Part shown: positions 52,301 through 64,000 of the stretch, one piece after another
How positions within the stretch are numbered: the stretch's first letter is position 1
How the letters are laid out: every line of letters begins with the position of its first letter
DNA from: Sycobia sp. Sy_11
Taxonomy: Eukaryota > Arthropoda > Insecta > Hymenoptera > Epichrysomallidae
Direction of reading: 5' to 3'
NCBI GenBank assembly: GCA_018907035.1
Contig: JACCIC010000002.1
Span: 8,321,501 to 8,385,500, forward strand
DNA length: 64,000 bases
Translations under genes and position numbers: made by a program
Notes under the pieces: model-generated
Databases searched by the model: none
The model's input: only the letters and a program-made list of their open reading frames with translations
What the model was told of the DNA's origin: nothing

Positions 52301-54032
52301 CATGTTCCTGTTCGAGTATATTTGGGGGAGTTCTAACAAATTTGTAGAGTCAAAAAAGTTTACGAAAGTTTGGTATTAATTCACAAAGTGTCCTAATGGG
52401 TTTCGAAAGAGTTCCAGGGAGTTCCAATGTAAATTCAGTCTAACTCTTTGAGAACTCAGGCAATTTTCTACGGGTTCGTTGAACTTTCTACGAAATCAGT
52501 AAAGTATGGATGAAAACGTGTTAATTCTTCGAGAATGCATTCGCATTCTTTATGAACGTATTGGAGAATTCGTTCGAACTTTATAAATTCACTATGACCT
52601 TTTGAACAATCATTGGACCATTTTCCCGACTATATCTTGTACAACTAAATTCCGAAGAGTCCCGATAAAATCTGCTTGGCTCGATAGAGGGTTCTCTGAG
52701 CGATTCGTCCGAGATTCGCCCGGAATCCGGGACGTACGTCGCCAGACGAAAGTCTCACATTACCTTTTTGGCCGCGCTTCCGCAGCCGCGCCTGGGTCTT
52801 GGGATTGTTGCTCTGCAGATAATTGTGAACGACGTCGAAGTCTTGGAAGGGCGGGAACGCGGTGTCCGGCTGCAGGGGCCCCTTCACCAGGAACTTGACC
52901 TTCCTGCTGCTGGCGCGCAGCCGGTCGCCGGTGTCGATGCCGAGCTTCTGGCAGACACACTCGATCATGCGGCAGATCTTGCTCTCGAAGTCCTGAGAGT
53001 TGTCGATCACGTCGAAGTAGGGATGCCCGACCCAGGCCGAGGCGGCCTTGTAATCGAGCTCGCGGGCGAGCTCGATGCCCTCGGAGCGGCAGGCGTGGTC
53101 CTCGGTCGAGTAGAAGTCCTCCGCGCCGTTGGCGGCCGAGACCATGTGGATAATCTGATTGTAGCGATTGTCGCGCAGCTCGACGTTGTTCCAGCCGTTC
53201 GTGGCCATCATCAGCTCCCACTTATCCTTGGAAATAACTGCGGGGAAGAAATATCATACGTATATATTAAGTATATTGTGGCATGCATGTATGATGGGGT
53301 TTCGGATCATTGTGTAGATTATTCGTACATTAAAGGGAGTAGCGCAACTTTTTGTTGTTGAAAGTATTGGCATAATAATTGATAATGTTACTTATAATTC
53401 CTCGTTACTATACAGTTTGTAGAAATTTAATATAGAATCCTTCCCGGTCCTAGTTAGATTTCCCCGTTTCGAATTGGAATTTACCGAGGAAATCTCAATA
53501 GATTCTATTGTGCATGTCCCATATTTTTTAGGATTCTATTAGGAATATCTAATTAGAGCCTAGCATATAAGACTAGTTAATATCTAAAGAATTCTATATA
53601 AAATCTATTGGAAACATTTTTATTTGAACTGAAAATTTTATTTCATTGCAACTCACAAGAAAACATAATATGAAGTCTTGGGATTTTCTAGACATGATCA
53701 TTTTTAGGATAGCAAAAGTAAACCAAATATACACTTTTATGTTGAATCTATTTAAATGTCCTTTCTTTTTCGTTATAGAGGAAAAACCTAAGATCACCTA
53801 ACTTAAGTAACTCTAACCAGATTCAATAGAGTAATAAATAGAATATTATCGAAATTAAATAATTACAGGGAAACTCTACTTGAATCTAACTTACGTATGT
53901 GAGGATATCAGTGGCAATACTAACTAGAATCTACTCGAGCATCTGACTTGTATCGGGGATATGCCAAGAATATTTCTACACGGGCTCTCTACTGAGATGT
54001 GAATCGCTGTGTTATCTGCAGTAGTTAATTGA

Positions 54033-54075
<43 letters not shown>

Positions 54076-54794
54076 CATTATTATAAATAATAATTTATAA
54101 TTATAATTTACATTTAACATATAATCTAATACTTTCTTTGTAACATATAAAAGTACACTTGCACTAAACTTTTAAAACATGTGCCATATATTCATTGCAG
54201 CCCTCTAAAGGTTAAATGGACTAATACATATAACAAAGGTGACAACAAATGACGAATCTGAACAGTCTATTTTTATTTTATTTGAAGGGTATCATTGCTG
54301 ATGAAGGTAAGTTTAATTAGGTGTTTCTAATCATAAACATGTAAAATACAAATTTTAATTTATTCTGACACAAATGTTTTATGTTCTCAACGACCATCAT
54401 ATATTAATTTTACATAAGTATAAAACTGTAAAGCAGTGTTTTGCTAAATATGATATTTTAATGATATGATAAAAAGATTATTATTATTAAAAAATACATC
54501 ATATTGTTTTATAATTCCAAAGTTAAATGTTAAAAGCTCGGCAAGATAAATAACTATATTATTAATATAATATATAAATAATATAGATTAATAAACAATT
54601 CCTTAATAATTAACAGGGAGTATAAGAAACTGTATTTTTGAAGTTTTAAAAAATAGTAAAACTAAAGAAAATTGTTGTACTTTTATAGGTTAGCATTAAA
54701 AATCAAAATGGTGTATTTTTTAGTTTTTAATTTAGTTATTTATGCAATGATACTTATGAAACTTCAAAAACATTATACTGTTTGATTTGATATG

Positions 54795-54850
<56 letters not shown>

Positions 54851-57800
54851 TAAAACAAATTCTTGACTGGATTTTTATACCAGTACGTATTATAACAATA
54901 AAACTACTTATTTCTTTCAGTGGAGGAAGAACAATAATAATATTGCTTACGATTAAATACATTATTTACAATTTCTGGTTAATGTACATGTAAAATAACA
55001 AAAAATACTTTATACATTAAAATATAATATTCATTTTAATAAATGACTGTAATGTTATATTCTTATTTATAATAATTCATTAAAATGAATATTATATTTT
55101 TATGTAGAAAGTATTTTTTTTATTTTCTATGTATATATTAATCAGAAATTGTAAGTAATGTTATATTTAATGGTAAATAATATTATTTTGCTTCCTCCAC
55201 TGAAAGAAATAAGTGGTTTTATTATTATAACACGTGTTCGTATAAAAATCCAGTCAAGAATTTGTGTTAAGAGTGTAAGGCAAAAAGATATTACGTTTCC
55301 TTATGAAATCAACAAGTACAATAATTGATTTCAAGGATACATGCATCAGTTACGTTGCACAAAGGTTCAATTTCGTTGAATAGATTTATTTCGCTATCAA
55401 TCTATATTACCATCATGACACTCCTTTTATTCTTTTTTTAATATAGCTTATGATAGCTATTTTCATCGATTTCGATATTATATAGAAACATTGTAAGTTA
55501 TTTATTTACATAATAATGACTTAATTAACGTTTTTTATTTTAAATAAAAAGTATTAACATTGCTTTCTGCGTGTGCGACTTTGAATTTCATGAAGCAAGT
55601 ATGAGAATATTAAACAAATAATAAAAGATATTAATTTTCTACATGTACAACTATTGGTATGAAATTGAAGAAAAGGGGCAAATTTTTTAACATCATCCTT
55701 AAATAATAAAATATTATCGAGCTCCTTTTTATAAGTATGTCTATTTATTTTAAGGCGCGTTTCTTTATTGTAAAATAAAAACAAAAAAATTAATAAATAG
55801 CGTTTTCTAATTCATCAGAATTTTTCAAAGAGTATAATTTATATTTTAATAAATTGGAAAATATATCGCAATTATTATTATTCTCGCAATATTTAGCATA
55901 TGATTAATATACTCTTATAAACTATTACACGAAATACAATGTATGTATAGAAAATAAAGAGTATTCGAAAAATATTCTGCACCTGAATCAACAAGGAAAT
56001 AGGACGTTTAGTTGTATGAATAAAGTCATAAGAATAGCCTTTTGCATTGTATATATTTTTTTTTTTTTTGCAAATGAGTATAAAGGATGGAAGTAATATA
56101 AATAAACTTAATGAAAATCTATATAAAGAATGGAAATTAATAATTGTGGATCTATTTTAGTTCTTTTTCTTTGTTCTCTTTGTAACTTCTGGACCCCATA
56201 CAGCTTAATAAATATAAATTCACTTATCGATTTTCTATATCCGATATTTGCATTAATTTAGATAATACATAGATATTGAGGGTTACAATAGCTTGTAAAT
56301 TAAAACGAATATTAGATCGAATTCGAATTCAAAATGCTGTTATAATCCTTTTATTTATTAATTAATTCCGAATTGAACGTATTTATGTACTTATGATAAT
56401 GCAGCTGGCATTGTTTTAAAACTATTAATATCTTCATGAATTATAACAGAATTTTGTTCATTTACGATGCCCCATTTTTCTTTGCTATATGTACATTTTT
56501 TATGTAATTGGAATAATCTTATCGCACACTTAAACTAGTAATTCTTATGGAGCGTATGATTGTTGTAAAGTTATAATAAAAAGCAAATGCGAGCCTTGAG
56601 TAAATTGAATAGCTTTTTTTTTTAGACGATTAACTAAAATTTTATAAATTTTATCACGAAGCTCATCAATTGAAATTGTTCCAATACTCGGAAGAGCTAT
56701 ATTTAATCTAAAGCGGTTCAAGCTCGGGTTCAAGCCGAGGCTGAAACCAGTTACTAGAATAAATAATGAATACATATTCAAGTTACACAGGTTGGTAAAC
56801 AAGATCGGCTCTGGTCGCGCGCCAAATGCCTGTGAGAATAAGTTTTTTGAGAATAGTATTTGTTTTATAATACTCTAAAACGATATGGTGTCTATATATA
56901 TATCATGCTCTTCTTAAAAGTACCATTTCTAAAAGCTTTCTTATGATATTTTAGTTTATATTGGCTGCACGTTATTTCGAAAAGACATTTAACGATTCTT
57001 GATACAAGCCGAAGCTTTTTTGTGTAGTCAAATGTAAGAGTTCTGGGGTGATATAATGATAATATCTGTGGTATAAGACTCCAGAAAATAATCATAAGTA
57101 GTTTTTATAGATGATTAAATTCATTCGCATAAATATCTTACCGAATTAAATGTCAAAAAAAAAAACAAGAGCAATTATTATTATTGTATAATATCTCACT
57201 GGCATATATGTTTTCTCTAAAAGCGATACAATACTTTATTCCGAATTTTCTCCTTCATCGTCAGAGTCTCAACAAAATCATTGAGCTCTAAATAACTACT
57301 TAGATTATGATATCATTGTTTAAGCTTGTATTGAAAATATCGATTAAAGTATAGTTTTATATATATGGCCTTTGAATTTCAAAATCGGGACAACTTAAAG
57401 ATTTGATCGTTATTTCGTCGACTCATCCCGTGCGTTTGGTACGAGCACGATTGTAAATTACGAGCGAACGAATAAATGAAAATAAATGGATATCACGCGT
57501 GGGTCAGCAGCCCATGGATGGCAGTCATTTCAAGTTTCTCGTAGGGAATTCTCTGTTTTTTTTTTTTTAGGCGTATAATGAACGGAGTTGGAAAACTTTT
57601 ATTACCAATATATTCAATGTATATAACTAATAGCTCATTTACGTAACGCATTCCAACGTAAGAACGTACAATCTTAATCGCTTTGTGCGGCGTACTCGTA
57701 TCGAAAAGAACGAACCAATCATCGATGCCCAGTAATTATCGGCATGGTCGACCGTTTGGAATGAAAAAAAAAATTCAATTCTACGTCAATTTATACTACG

Positions 57801-58841
57801 ATGACTGCTGTATCCTCGGAGCTGGAGTTCGTTCAAACTATTCAAAAGGTCAAAATTCACTTCTTTTTCAAAACGCGCACATGTTTTTGAAACTGGATAT
57901 ACATTTTACACGCGAAACAAGAACGGCTTAATATTTTGAATGACATTGTTCGTTAAAATTTCTAGATGAACATGAAGCATGCTTGCAAGTTCGAGGTTTA
58001 GAATGAATCGTCTCCCTATATAGAGTATCTTTAAAAAGCCTTTGAAATTCTACAAATGTCGTATATAAATTAGATTATAGAAATCAATTTGAAATTCTTT
58101 TTCAAACAGACCGCTTTTTCCCTACACTTTCGAACCGCGCCGAATAGCCAAATTTCGTTTACGTAAACATTTTCCTTCAATAATGTATGTATAATCCGTT
58201 GTCGGGTAATAAGAAAAAAAGAGCAGAAAAGATAAATCGAAAAGGCCGGAAAACTCACATGCAGACGCGTCCATTGCCCCGCGATCGCAGATAATAAGGC
58301 AATTCCTGGATAGGCTCTCGCCTAGCTGAAAGAAGCTGCTCTCAATCTGGAGCATCGTCCTCAGCAAGTTCTCTTGAAAATTGAATGCTGCAACAGAAAA
58401 TGGGAGGGGCTGAATTAATTTTTCTTTCCTCTTTGTTCTTTGACTTTCGCTATCGTCTTGTTCTCGGATCGAAAGCTTACGGAAGATCCTTTACTATTAA
58501 AATCGATTAAAATCACGTTTATCCGAGATGCTCTCGTTAATGTCAATATCGTTTTCGTGATATTTACCAATTATAAAAACAAAACAAAAAAAAAAGAACA
58601 AATTAATGAGTAAATTTAGTATTCGGGGAAAGTTTTTTAATTATTATTTCAAAGTTTTTTTTTCATAGTTAAATGAGTTTTAATTGCTACACGGTCGTAA
58701 CGACATAGTAAAAGAAAGGTTATAACAAAATCTATTTTTAATCAGGAAATGATATATTGATCAATCGCTTATCAAGCCAATTATTATGAAATAAGCATGT
58801 GAGCAGCATCACTAGCTGTGAGTTTTTGTTTTATAATTGAG

Positions 58842-58897
<56 letters not shown>

Positions 58898-61087
58898 CTT
58901 TCTTTTTCATCAACTTAATACGTATATACGCAAGTGGATTATAGGGATGAAAAGATTGACCTTGCCCTGGTCACGTGCGCATATGCTGTATGTGTACGTG
59001 AGTGGAAGTGTTCAAAAGTGTAATTCTGATGGTATATTATATTTAAGCAATAATAGTACATTTCTTTCCGAGTATGGAAAGGCTTCATTTACGAAACAAG
59101 AGATTTGCGGCCGGAGGCGAAGCCGAGGATTGTAATGAAGTTCGCGAAAACGCCTTTTCGCACTAGGTAAGGACTATATTTTTCCTCATGAGAACCGGAA
59201 TCAAGCGGTGAAGGCGCGATTTTTAGGTTAGAATGAGGAAAAATATTTTATTGTCTGCTGAGATATCCGCGCAATGTTTCGAAAACCCAGAGTATGTTAT
59301 CATTATATATATATATATACATCTTCAAAATACCATGCGACACTAGCGATGGGTGAACGTCAAGTGTCACAGGAGTTTTACTTTGTTTGTAAACATAAAT
59401 CACAAGGTTCTGTGTTTTTGCAGGTAATCATGGATATTTCGCACGTAATTATATGAGACTGAGATTAATTGCCTCTTGTTTTTTGCGCGTGTTGTCGGTT
59501 GTCGAAATTTTTTTGAGTTCACCCGCGTAATTTAATAAAAGTTAAGATTTTCCATGTGATTGGTATAGATTTTTCTCTGTGATTGCGGTCATTACGTTTG
59601 CGTCGTTCTAGGGCCTTCTGTCCCTCGGTCGTATTCTCTATGTAAATGTCGAAAAAGGATCGTGACTAATTTTACAATTGAATAATTAATAAATAATTTC
59701 AAATAATTATATTTGTATTAATATTTAAACGCCATATTAGTCGGCGTTTAATAATGAAAATGTTCTATTAATGGATAAAAAAATTGTCCTACTGCGCATA
59801 ATAATTGACCGAGTACAATTTAATAATTTTAGCTTCCAAAATTTTTTGACCTATACTATTATTCTTTTTTTTTAATGCATATATTGATAGCGAGCTTTTT
59901 TTTTATTTTTATTTTATTTTATTCGTTCAACTCATTTATTAAGAAAATCAAGGCACAACACCTTAAAAGATTATTAAGATGCACTATGAATATACATATA
60001 TAAAATGGGAATTATTTATGATTCACAGATTTATTCGATTATAGAAAAGAAGGAAAACAGTTAGAAAACCATTTCGTATCACGAGATGTAATTGCAAAAT
60101 GAAAAACAAAGAATATGCTGAATAGAAGAGCATTACTCAGGACATATATCTATCGATACTATATTGATATTGTGACGTAGAGAGGCAGTTTCAATAATAT
60201 CTCAAACACGAACACTTTTAGAACCAAATTTATATATATTTATGACAAAATAAAATACAATAAGATGAAATCATCTTGAAATTGACAAAAAAAATTAATA
60301 AACAAAATTTATGTATTTTATTTTTTGTTAATACGTTAAAGTGATCTTAGAAGCTTTTCTTTCCAAAACAACGTCTCTTCAAGGTGGTCTTACCGACTTT
60401 TAATAAAAATACACGTGCACGTAAAATTTTGCCACAATAGAGATTCAATGCAGATAAATTTTTTTATTACCATTAAAGAAAATTCACAATTCAGATGAAA
60501 TTCTTACAAAAAAATTTAATGTGCAAAGAAAGAAAAAACTCGTAATATTATTAGCTGTTACTTCGGTTCTTATATACAACGTGAATCTTAAATCACAACT
60601 ATTTTCAAACAATTAAAAAATTTTAATATAGAACTAAAGATTCACCGGGGTACTGAGCTTATTATGGAGGAATTTGTAAATAAATCTTATTTTCTTTTAT
60701 TTTTAGATATATTAGAAACAAGTAAAATCATAAATCATAAGCAGTTTGCCAAGTGTCATAATAAACGTAAACGTACGTTCCAAGCCGCGAACTCGGCGAA
60801 ACTGCTCAGCTACCATGAGATTTAACTATGAGTTATACTTGGTCAACCTCCATATATTAGGTATGGTAAATTGGATGAAATAACCACCCAGATCATCATC
60901 TAAGTGTGGAAGCGCAAAGGTAAGCTAAGAAATATAAAATGGAAAGATAAAACGGTCATATTGAAATAAATCATCCATCCAAAATACGATTGAATGTGCA
61001 GTATCGGAGATACGATATTATTAATCGAATCGCGCAACTTTGATGGACACACACGTGGCAGGCGGATCCTATGACGACAGGAAGCTT

Positions 61088-61142
<55 letters not shown>

Positions 61143-61346
61143 CATACACGTCCGCCCGCCCGCATAAGCCGGCCAATAATAACAGTGCTTATACAAGTCA
61201 AACTCTCAGTCATCGACGCATCATCGTTGTCGTAGTCGTCATTGCATTTGAAGGCGGCACGTCTCCAATAATAATGCTCTCAAAGCGATTATTATATATA
61301 CTACGCCAGAGATTCGATTACGCGCATTCCCGATAAAGCGCAGAGG

Positions 61347-61411
<65 letters not shown>

Positions 61412-62086
61412 CACACAAGAAATCGGATAAGTGTTCTTCGTGGAAAGTCGACAGACCAATCGACTCGGATATACCCTATAATCGGTGGTTCATGCTGTCG
61501 GGAATCTCCGGGCGACAGTCTAGATTATAATGATGCCTTGGATTGTCATGAAGAAGAGAACCTTTTTTTGATCATCAGGCGATAGCCCAGTGATAGTTTT
61601 ATGTCACGTATAGTCTACATATATATAGAACTGGTGGAACAGGTTTTCCAGAATGGAACTCTCCTCTACCTTGTTTAGTCAGGCCATCTTTTTCCAACTA
61701 TCCAAACACGTCTTTAGAGCTCCGTGTAGTGAATCGTATGAATTTTTTCTGTATCTAACAGATAACACATTGTTCATGAAAATGTGGAAAATCAAATTTT
61801 AAAGTCAAGTCTTCGTCCAGATCATAACGGAATGTTCGATGTTGGATAATTAATGGAAATATGGAAACTAATTAATATAATGTATCATATCTAGTGACAC
61901 GAATAGAAACTCTATATTCTAGATTAACAACAAAACGATGGACAATTGTTCGGTAGGAATATCTTGAATAGAAAAACTTAATAAGAATACGATGGTTTGG
62001 AAAATTTTATCAAGTTTTTATATATAATATATAAAATCATACAACAAAGTCTACGTTCTAGGTTTACCTATACAGCTTTTTACATC

Positions 62087-62148
<62 letters not shown>

Positions 62149-63115
62149 TTACACTTATTACGTTAAATAATGACGAATTCTATATAATACGCTTTGCATA
62201 ACTCTGTAGAATGCATCATCATAATTTATGCCTGTGACAAGTGCAAAGTTCTAATGTAATTCTAATACAGAGTAAAATTATACTGCAACGAATTCTGCCC
62301 ATTGTCATTATCAGTACTATTCTAAAGTTACATGTATAATGAATTGCAATTATATATACTAAAGGCTGAAGCAATCTACACTCTACGTCCCTCAGCTGTG
62401 ACTGATATTTTTGTATCGCTATAACAGTCTTGCAAGTTTTTAAGTTATCAGAATCAAAATTTTAGATTTGACTATTTTGAATGATCAATCTTGTTAAAAA
62501 TAAAAGATTGGAATTTTTAGAATAAATTAAAGATTACAGCTCAATTCCATAGATGCACGTTTGTTTTACTTCACAGAAGTTCAATAACAAATTAAGACCG
62601 TGATTTGAATTATAAAGAGCCACTTATAGATTTTTTATTCATTATTATTTATCGATTTTGATTTTATAAAGTAAATGTGTAATACATATAACTGAAAGTT
62701 TATAAAAATAATAGAAGTTACAAATCGTTTGACTGTCAAGTTGTGTCGTAAAAAAATCTTTTTTTTAGTATTTTATTTGTCAGTTCGAGTATGAAACATT
62801 GTAATTTTCTCTGCTTTGCACAGTTTGCCAAGAAACTGAATCAAACTTTATATATAGAGATACCAAAATTACCAAAGCTTATCGAAGCATATGAGAATAT
62901 TACATTTGGTCACAAGAGTTTATACTTCGACTAACGATATTTAATCCGACATTGGACATTGGACATTTTCTACAAATTTTCACATGAATGAACATCAGAA
63001 TTTGACACGTTCGAATAGCAACGTTCAATACATTACACTATTGGCAAAGATTGGGGCCTTAACTCACCCATCGACGAGTCGAGCGAAAGAAATTGAGGCC
63101 ACTCATCGACTCCAC
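48057..63115 (-). CDS. Ttd14: TTD14 (TRPL translocation defect 14), 5' end beyond the window
   Basis: Family: Drosophila TTD14 binds GTP and phosphoinositide and is needed for TRPL channel trafficking in photoreceptors; it joins a P-loop (AAA_28-type) domain to a CYTH-like domain. Six exons are present: 63068-63115, 58259-58387, 52764-53237, 49168-49375, 48869-49050 and 48057-48352, with all phases consistent and 444 codons. Seen in order: [15 protein letters not shown], then [92 protein letters not shown] and a Ser/Asn-rich C-tail. The missing start (about 50 aa, with the P-loop) must lie past 64000. The name is by resemblance to the insect protein. Confidence 0.88.
48353..48868 (-). other. 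Ttd14: ttd14 last intron
   Basis: An intron of about 515 AT-rich bases, donor AATG|GTAAGA, acceptor TTTAAACAG. No other feature. Confidence 0.85.
49376..52763 (-). other. Ttd14: ttd14 intron of 3.4 kb
   Basis: AT-rich at its transcript-distal end (49376-49860). The stretches 50200-50650 and 52290-52620 contain many short related words such as GAATTC, GGAAATC, GTTCTA and AGAACT, like a decayed low-order repeat. No gene is nested. Confidence 0.7.
52764..53237 (-). CDS. Ttd14: ttd14 main exon (P-loop domain end, CYTH-like start)
   Basis: The exon encodes [49 protein letters not shown] and a start of the CYTH-like fold ([20 protein letters not shown]). Donor AAAAAG|GTAATG, phase 1. It is far richer in G and C than the surrounding introns and the other exons of the gene. 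Confidence 0.95.
54037..54073. repeat. (TA)n microsatellite
   Basis: A TA run of about 37 bases in a ttd14 intron. Confidence 0.95.
54799..54844. repeat. (TA)n microsatellite beside the foldback
   Basis: A TA run of about 46 bases ends 6 bases before the left arm of the inverted repeat at 54851. Confidence 0.95.
54851..55271. mobile_element. Foldback (long inverted repeat), possible MITE
   Basis: The left arm (about 54851-55042) and the reverse complement of the right arm (about 55078-55271) align along their whole length with scattered mismatches. Shared blocks include CAAATTCTTGACTGG, ACTTATTTCTTTCAGTGGAG and AATATAATATTCATTTTAAT. The loop is about 35 bases. The element has no coding capacity. 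It fits a foldback transposon or MITE, but no target-site duplication or known terminal motif was recognised. Confidence 0.75.
58259..58387 (-). CDS. Ttd14: ttd14 exon with the CDRG motif
   Basis: The exon encodes [20 protein letters not shown] and [18 protein letters not shown], part of the conserved nucleotide-binding domain (the CDRG block follows the Walker B position). Acceptor TGTTGCAG, donor GCAT|GTGAGT, phase 1. Confidence 0.92.
58843..58895. repeat. (TA)n microsatellite
   Basis: An uninterrupted TA run of about 53 bases. Confidence 0.95.
59176..59246. repeat. Small inverted repeat
   Basis: ATATTTTTCCTCAT (59176-59189) is perfectly inverted at 59233-59246, with a 43-base spacer that is more GC-rich than the surroundings. 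Confidence 0.9.
61091..61136. repeat. (TA)n microsatellite
   Basis: A TA run of about 46 bases followed by CA-rich sequence. Confidence 0.95.
61349..61407. repeat. (TA)n microsatellite
   Basis: A TA run of about 59 bases, the second one within 320 bases. Confidence 0.95.
62089..62144. repeat. (TA)n microsatellite
   Basis: A TA run of about 56 bases. Confidence 0.95.
63068..63115 (-). CDS. Ttd14: ttd14 48-nt exon
   Basis: The bases between AAAACAG and ATGG|GTGAGT translate as [15 protein letters not shown] plus one base that completes Ala with the next exon. The entering phase (one base before GT) predicts a preceding Gly, as expected for the conserved turn after the family's ETATVLL motif. 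It is short, so it rests on splice sites and phase. Confidence 0.7.
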
Positions 63116-64000
63116 CTGTTTTAGAAGCTTTTCCAAATGTCTTGACTGTTAAAGAATCATTATACAGCAGTAGTTTCTGATTTCCTTATTACGACAAATA
63201 GATGATGTATATTTTAATTCAAGCAATCGAGTTAGTCGAGTTTGTTGGTTTTTATAATCGTATATATTATTATTATGTTTTTAAATATGTAGCTCAATGT
63301 ATTATAAAATTTCTTTAATTATTAATTCTGACATAACGCAAAGCGATTTATAGACAAGATGTTTGTAACAAGATGTTTGTAAATTTGGCACTGTTCTTAA
63401 ATAATAAATATAAATTGAAGATTTATAACGTATATGTGTTAAAGTCAGTTGGTATATATTTTAGAATTAAATATAAGAGAGGATGAGGTTGCGCGTTCTG
63501 CTAAAAGATTACAAAAGATCATGAACCGCACGAGTTTTACTTTTACATTTATTTTTGTAGAGGCACATTTAAACGAGATGTTTATATAAATGGTTTATCC
63601 TTCAAGTTGACTATGTTATGCCGTGGTTTTTATGAAAGAAGGAAATAATTTAAATGAATCTTAACTATGACATTTGCAAACAAATAGCAGTGAAAACAGT
63701 GCATGCATTTCTCTATCGATGAATATTTTTAGCATAATTTCGACGCAATGAAATGACTCCATTTTTTTAAGTTTCCATTTATGTAGATTATTATAAACGA
63801 TAAATTGAGTTTAAATTTATAAATTAATTAATTTTTTTTTTAATACTCAGAGAAACATTCAACAGTAACTACTATATTAAATTAAGCAGAAAACAAGATC
63901 AGTACATTCATGGAAATAAAGACAATACTAATTTTGAAATATTAAATTTTATAGCCTTAAATCATCTGAATTTTTATTAAACCTTTGCAAATGACCAAAA
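63116..64000 (-). other. Ttd14: Probable ttd14 intron running off the window
   Basis: AT-rich sequence upstream (in transcript sense) of the 48-nt exon. No P-loop coding exon is visible, so the missing first exon or exons of ttd14 are expected to the right of the window. Confidence 0.55.

Larger units (their letters stand above)
53238..58258 (-). other. Ttd14: ttd14 intron of 5.0 kb with a long inverted repeat
   Basis: Contains GATTCTA-type word-rich sequence at 53430-53990, (TA)n runs at 54037-54073 and 54799-54844, and the foldback element at 54851-55271. The rest is AT-rich with no recognisable gene. Confidence 0.75.
58388..63067 (-). other. Ttd14: ttd14 intron of 4.7 kb
   Basis: AT-rich sequence with long (TA)n runs at 58843-58895, 61091-61136, 61349-61407 and 62089-62144, and a small inverted repeat at 59176-59246 next to a CpG-containing patch (59105-59160). 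No gene is nested on either strand. Confidence 0.75.

Noticed and set aside
52768..53361. Plus-strand frame (197 codons) and a second minus-strand frame (52760-53221) over the ttd14 main exon
   Set aside because: The ttd14 frame matches a known protein and splices in phase; the other two are by-products of high GC.
61040..61336. Overlapping frames on both strands around a (TA)n run
   Set aside because: They are created by the alternating TA repeat, which is open in several frames on both strands.

Overview
The window is from an insect nuclear genome, probably Hymenoptera; that order is an inference from overall style, not from a diagnostic marker. It is very AT-rich, with many (TA)n microsatellites. 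Its genes are split by spliceosomal GT..AG introns and its proteins are animal-specific. No bacterial, viral, rRNA, tRNA or CRISPR feature was recognised.

Layout. (1) About 1.8-27.4 kb, minus strand: a complete gene for Domino, the p400/SRCAP-type SWI2/SNF2 chromatin-remodelling ATPase. I placed 30 coding exons, and every junction keeps the reading frame. The gene appears to have two alternative 3' ends. Exon 23 can read through to a stop at 10,585 (about 3422 aa, like Drosophila DOM-B). It can also splice from an internal donor at 10,804 into a 36-nt micro-exon, a SANT exon and polyglutamine exons (about 4161 aa, like DOM-A). (2) About 27.4-36.2 kb: a non-coding interval with CpG-rich promoter-like blocks, microsatellites and candidate 5' untranslated exons of both flanking genes. 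(3) 36.2-38.8 kb, plus strand: a four-exon RAD51D-like recombinase paralog of 334 aa. (4) 40.8-42.4 kb, plus strand: a two-exon gene for a 206-aa acidic protein with one CCCH zinc finger that I cannot name. (5) 42.4-48.0 kb: AT-rich DNA without a recognisable gene. (6) 48.1 kb to beyond the right edge, minus strand: the 3' part of TTD14 (TRPL translocation defect 14), a P-loop plus CYTH-like protein. Six exons are present; the first exon or exons, with the P-loop, lie outside the window.

The genes do not form a pathway. Domino (histone variant exchange and DNA-damage chromatin) and RAD51D (homologous recombination) both act in genome maintenance and may lie head to head, but functional coupling is only a suggestion. 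The best leads beyond the genes are the two-ended design of domino with its micro-exon, and a near-palindromic foldback of about 420 bp in a ttd14 intron. Two further leads are a diverged repeat found in two domino introns and the sharp GC contrast between exons of the same gene. I did not find convincing evidence of a wholly new biological system.
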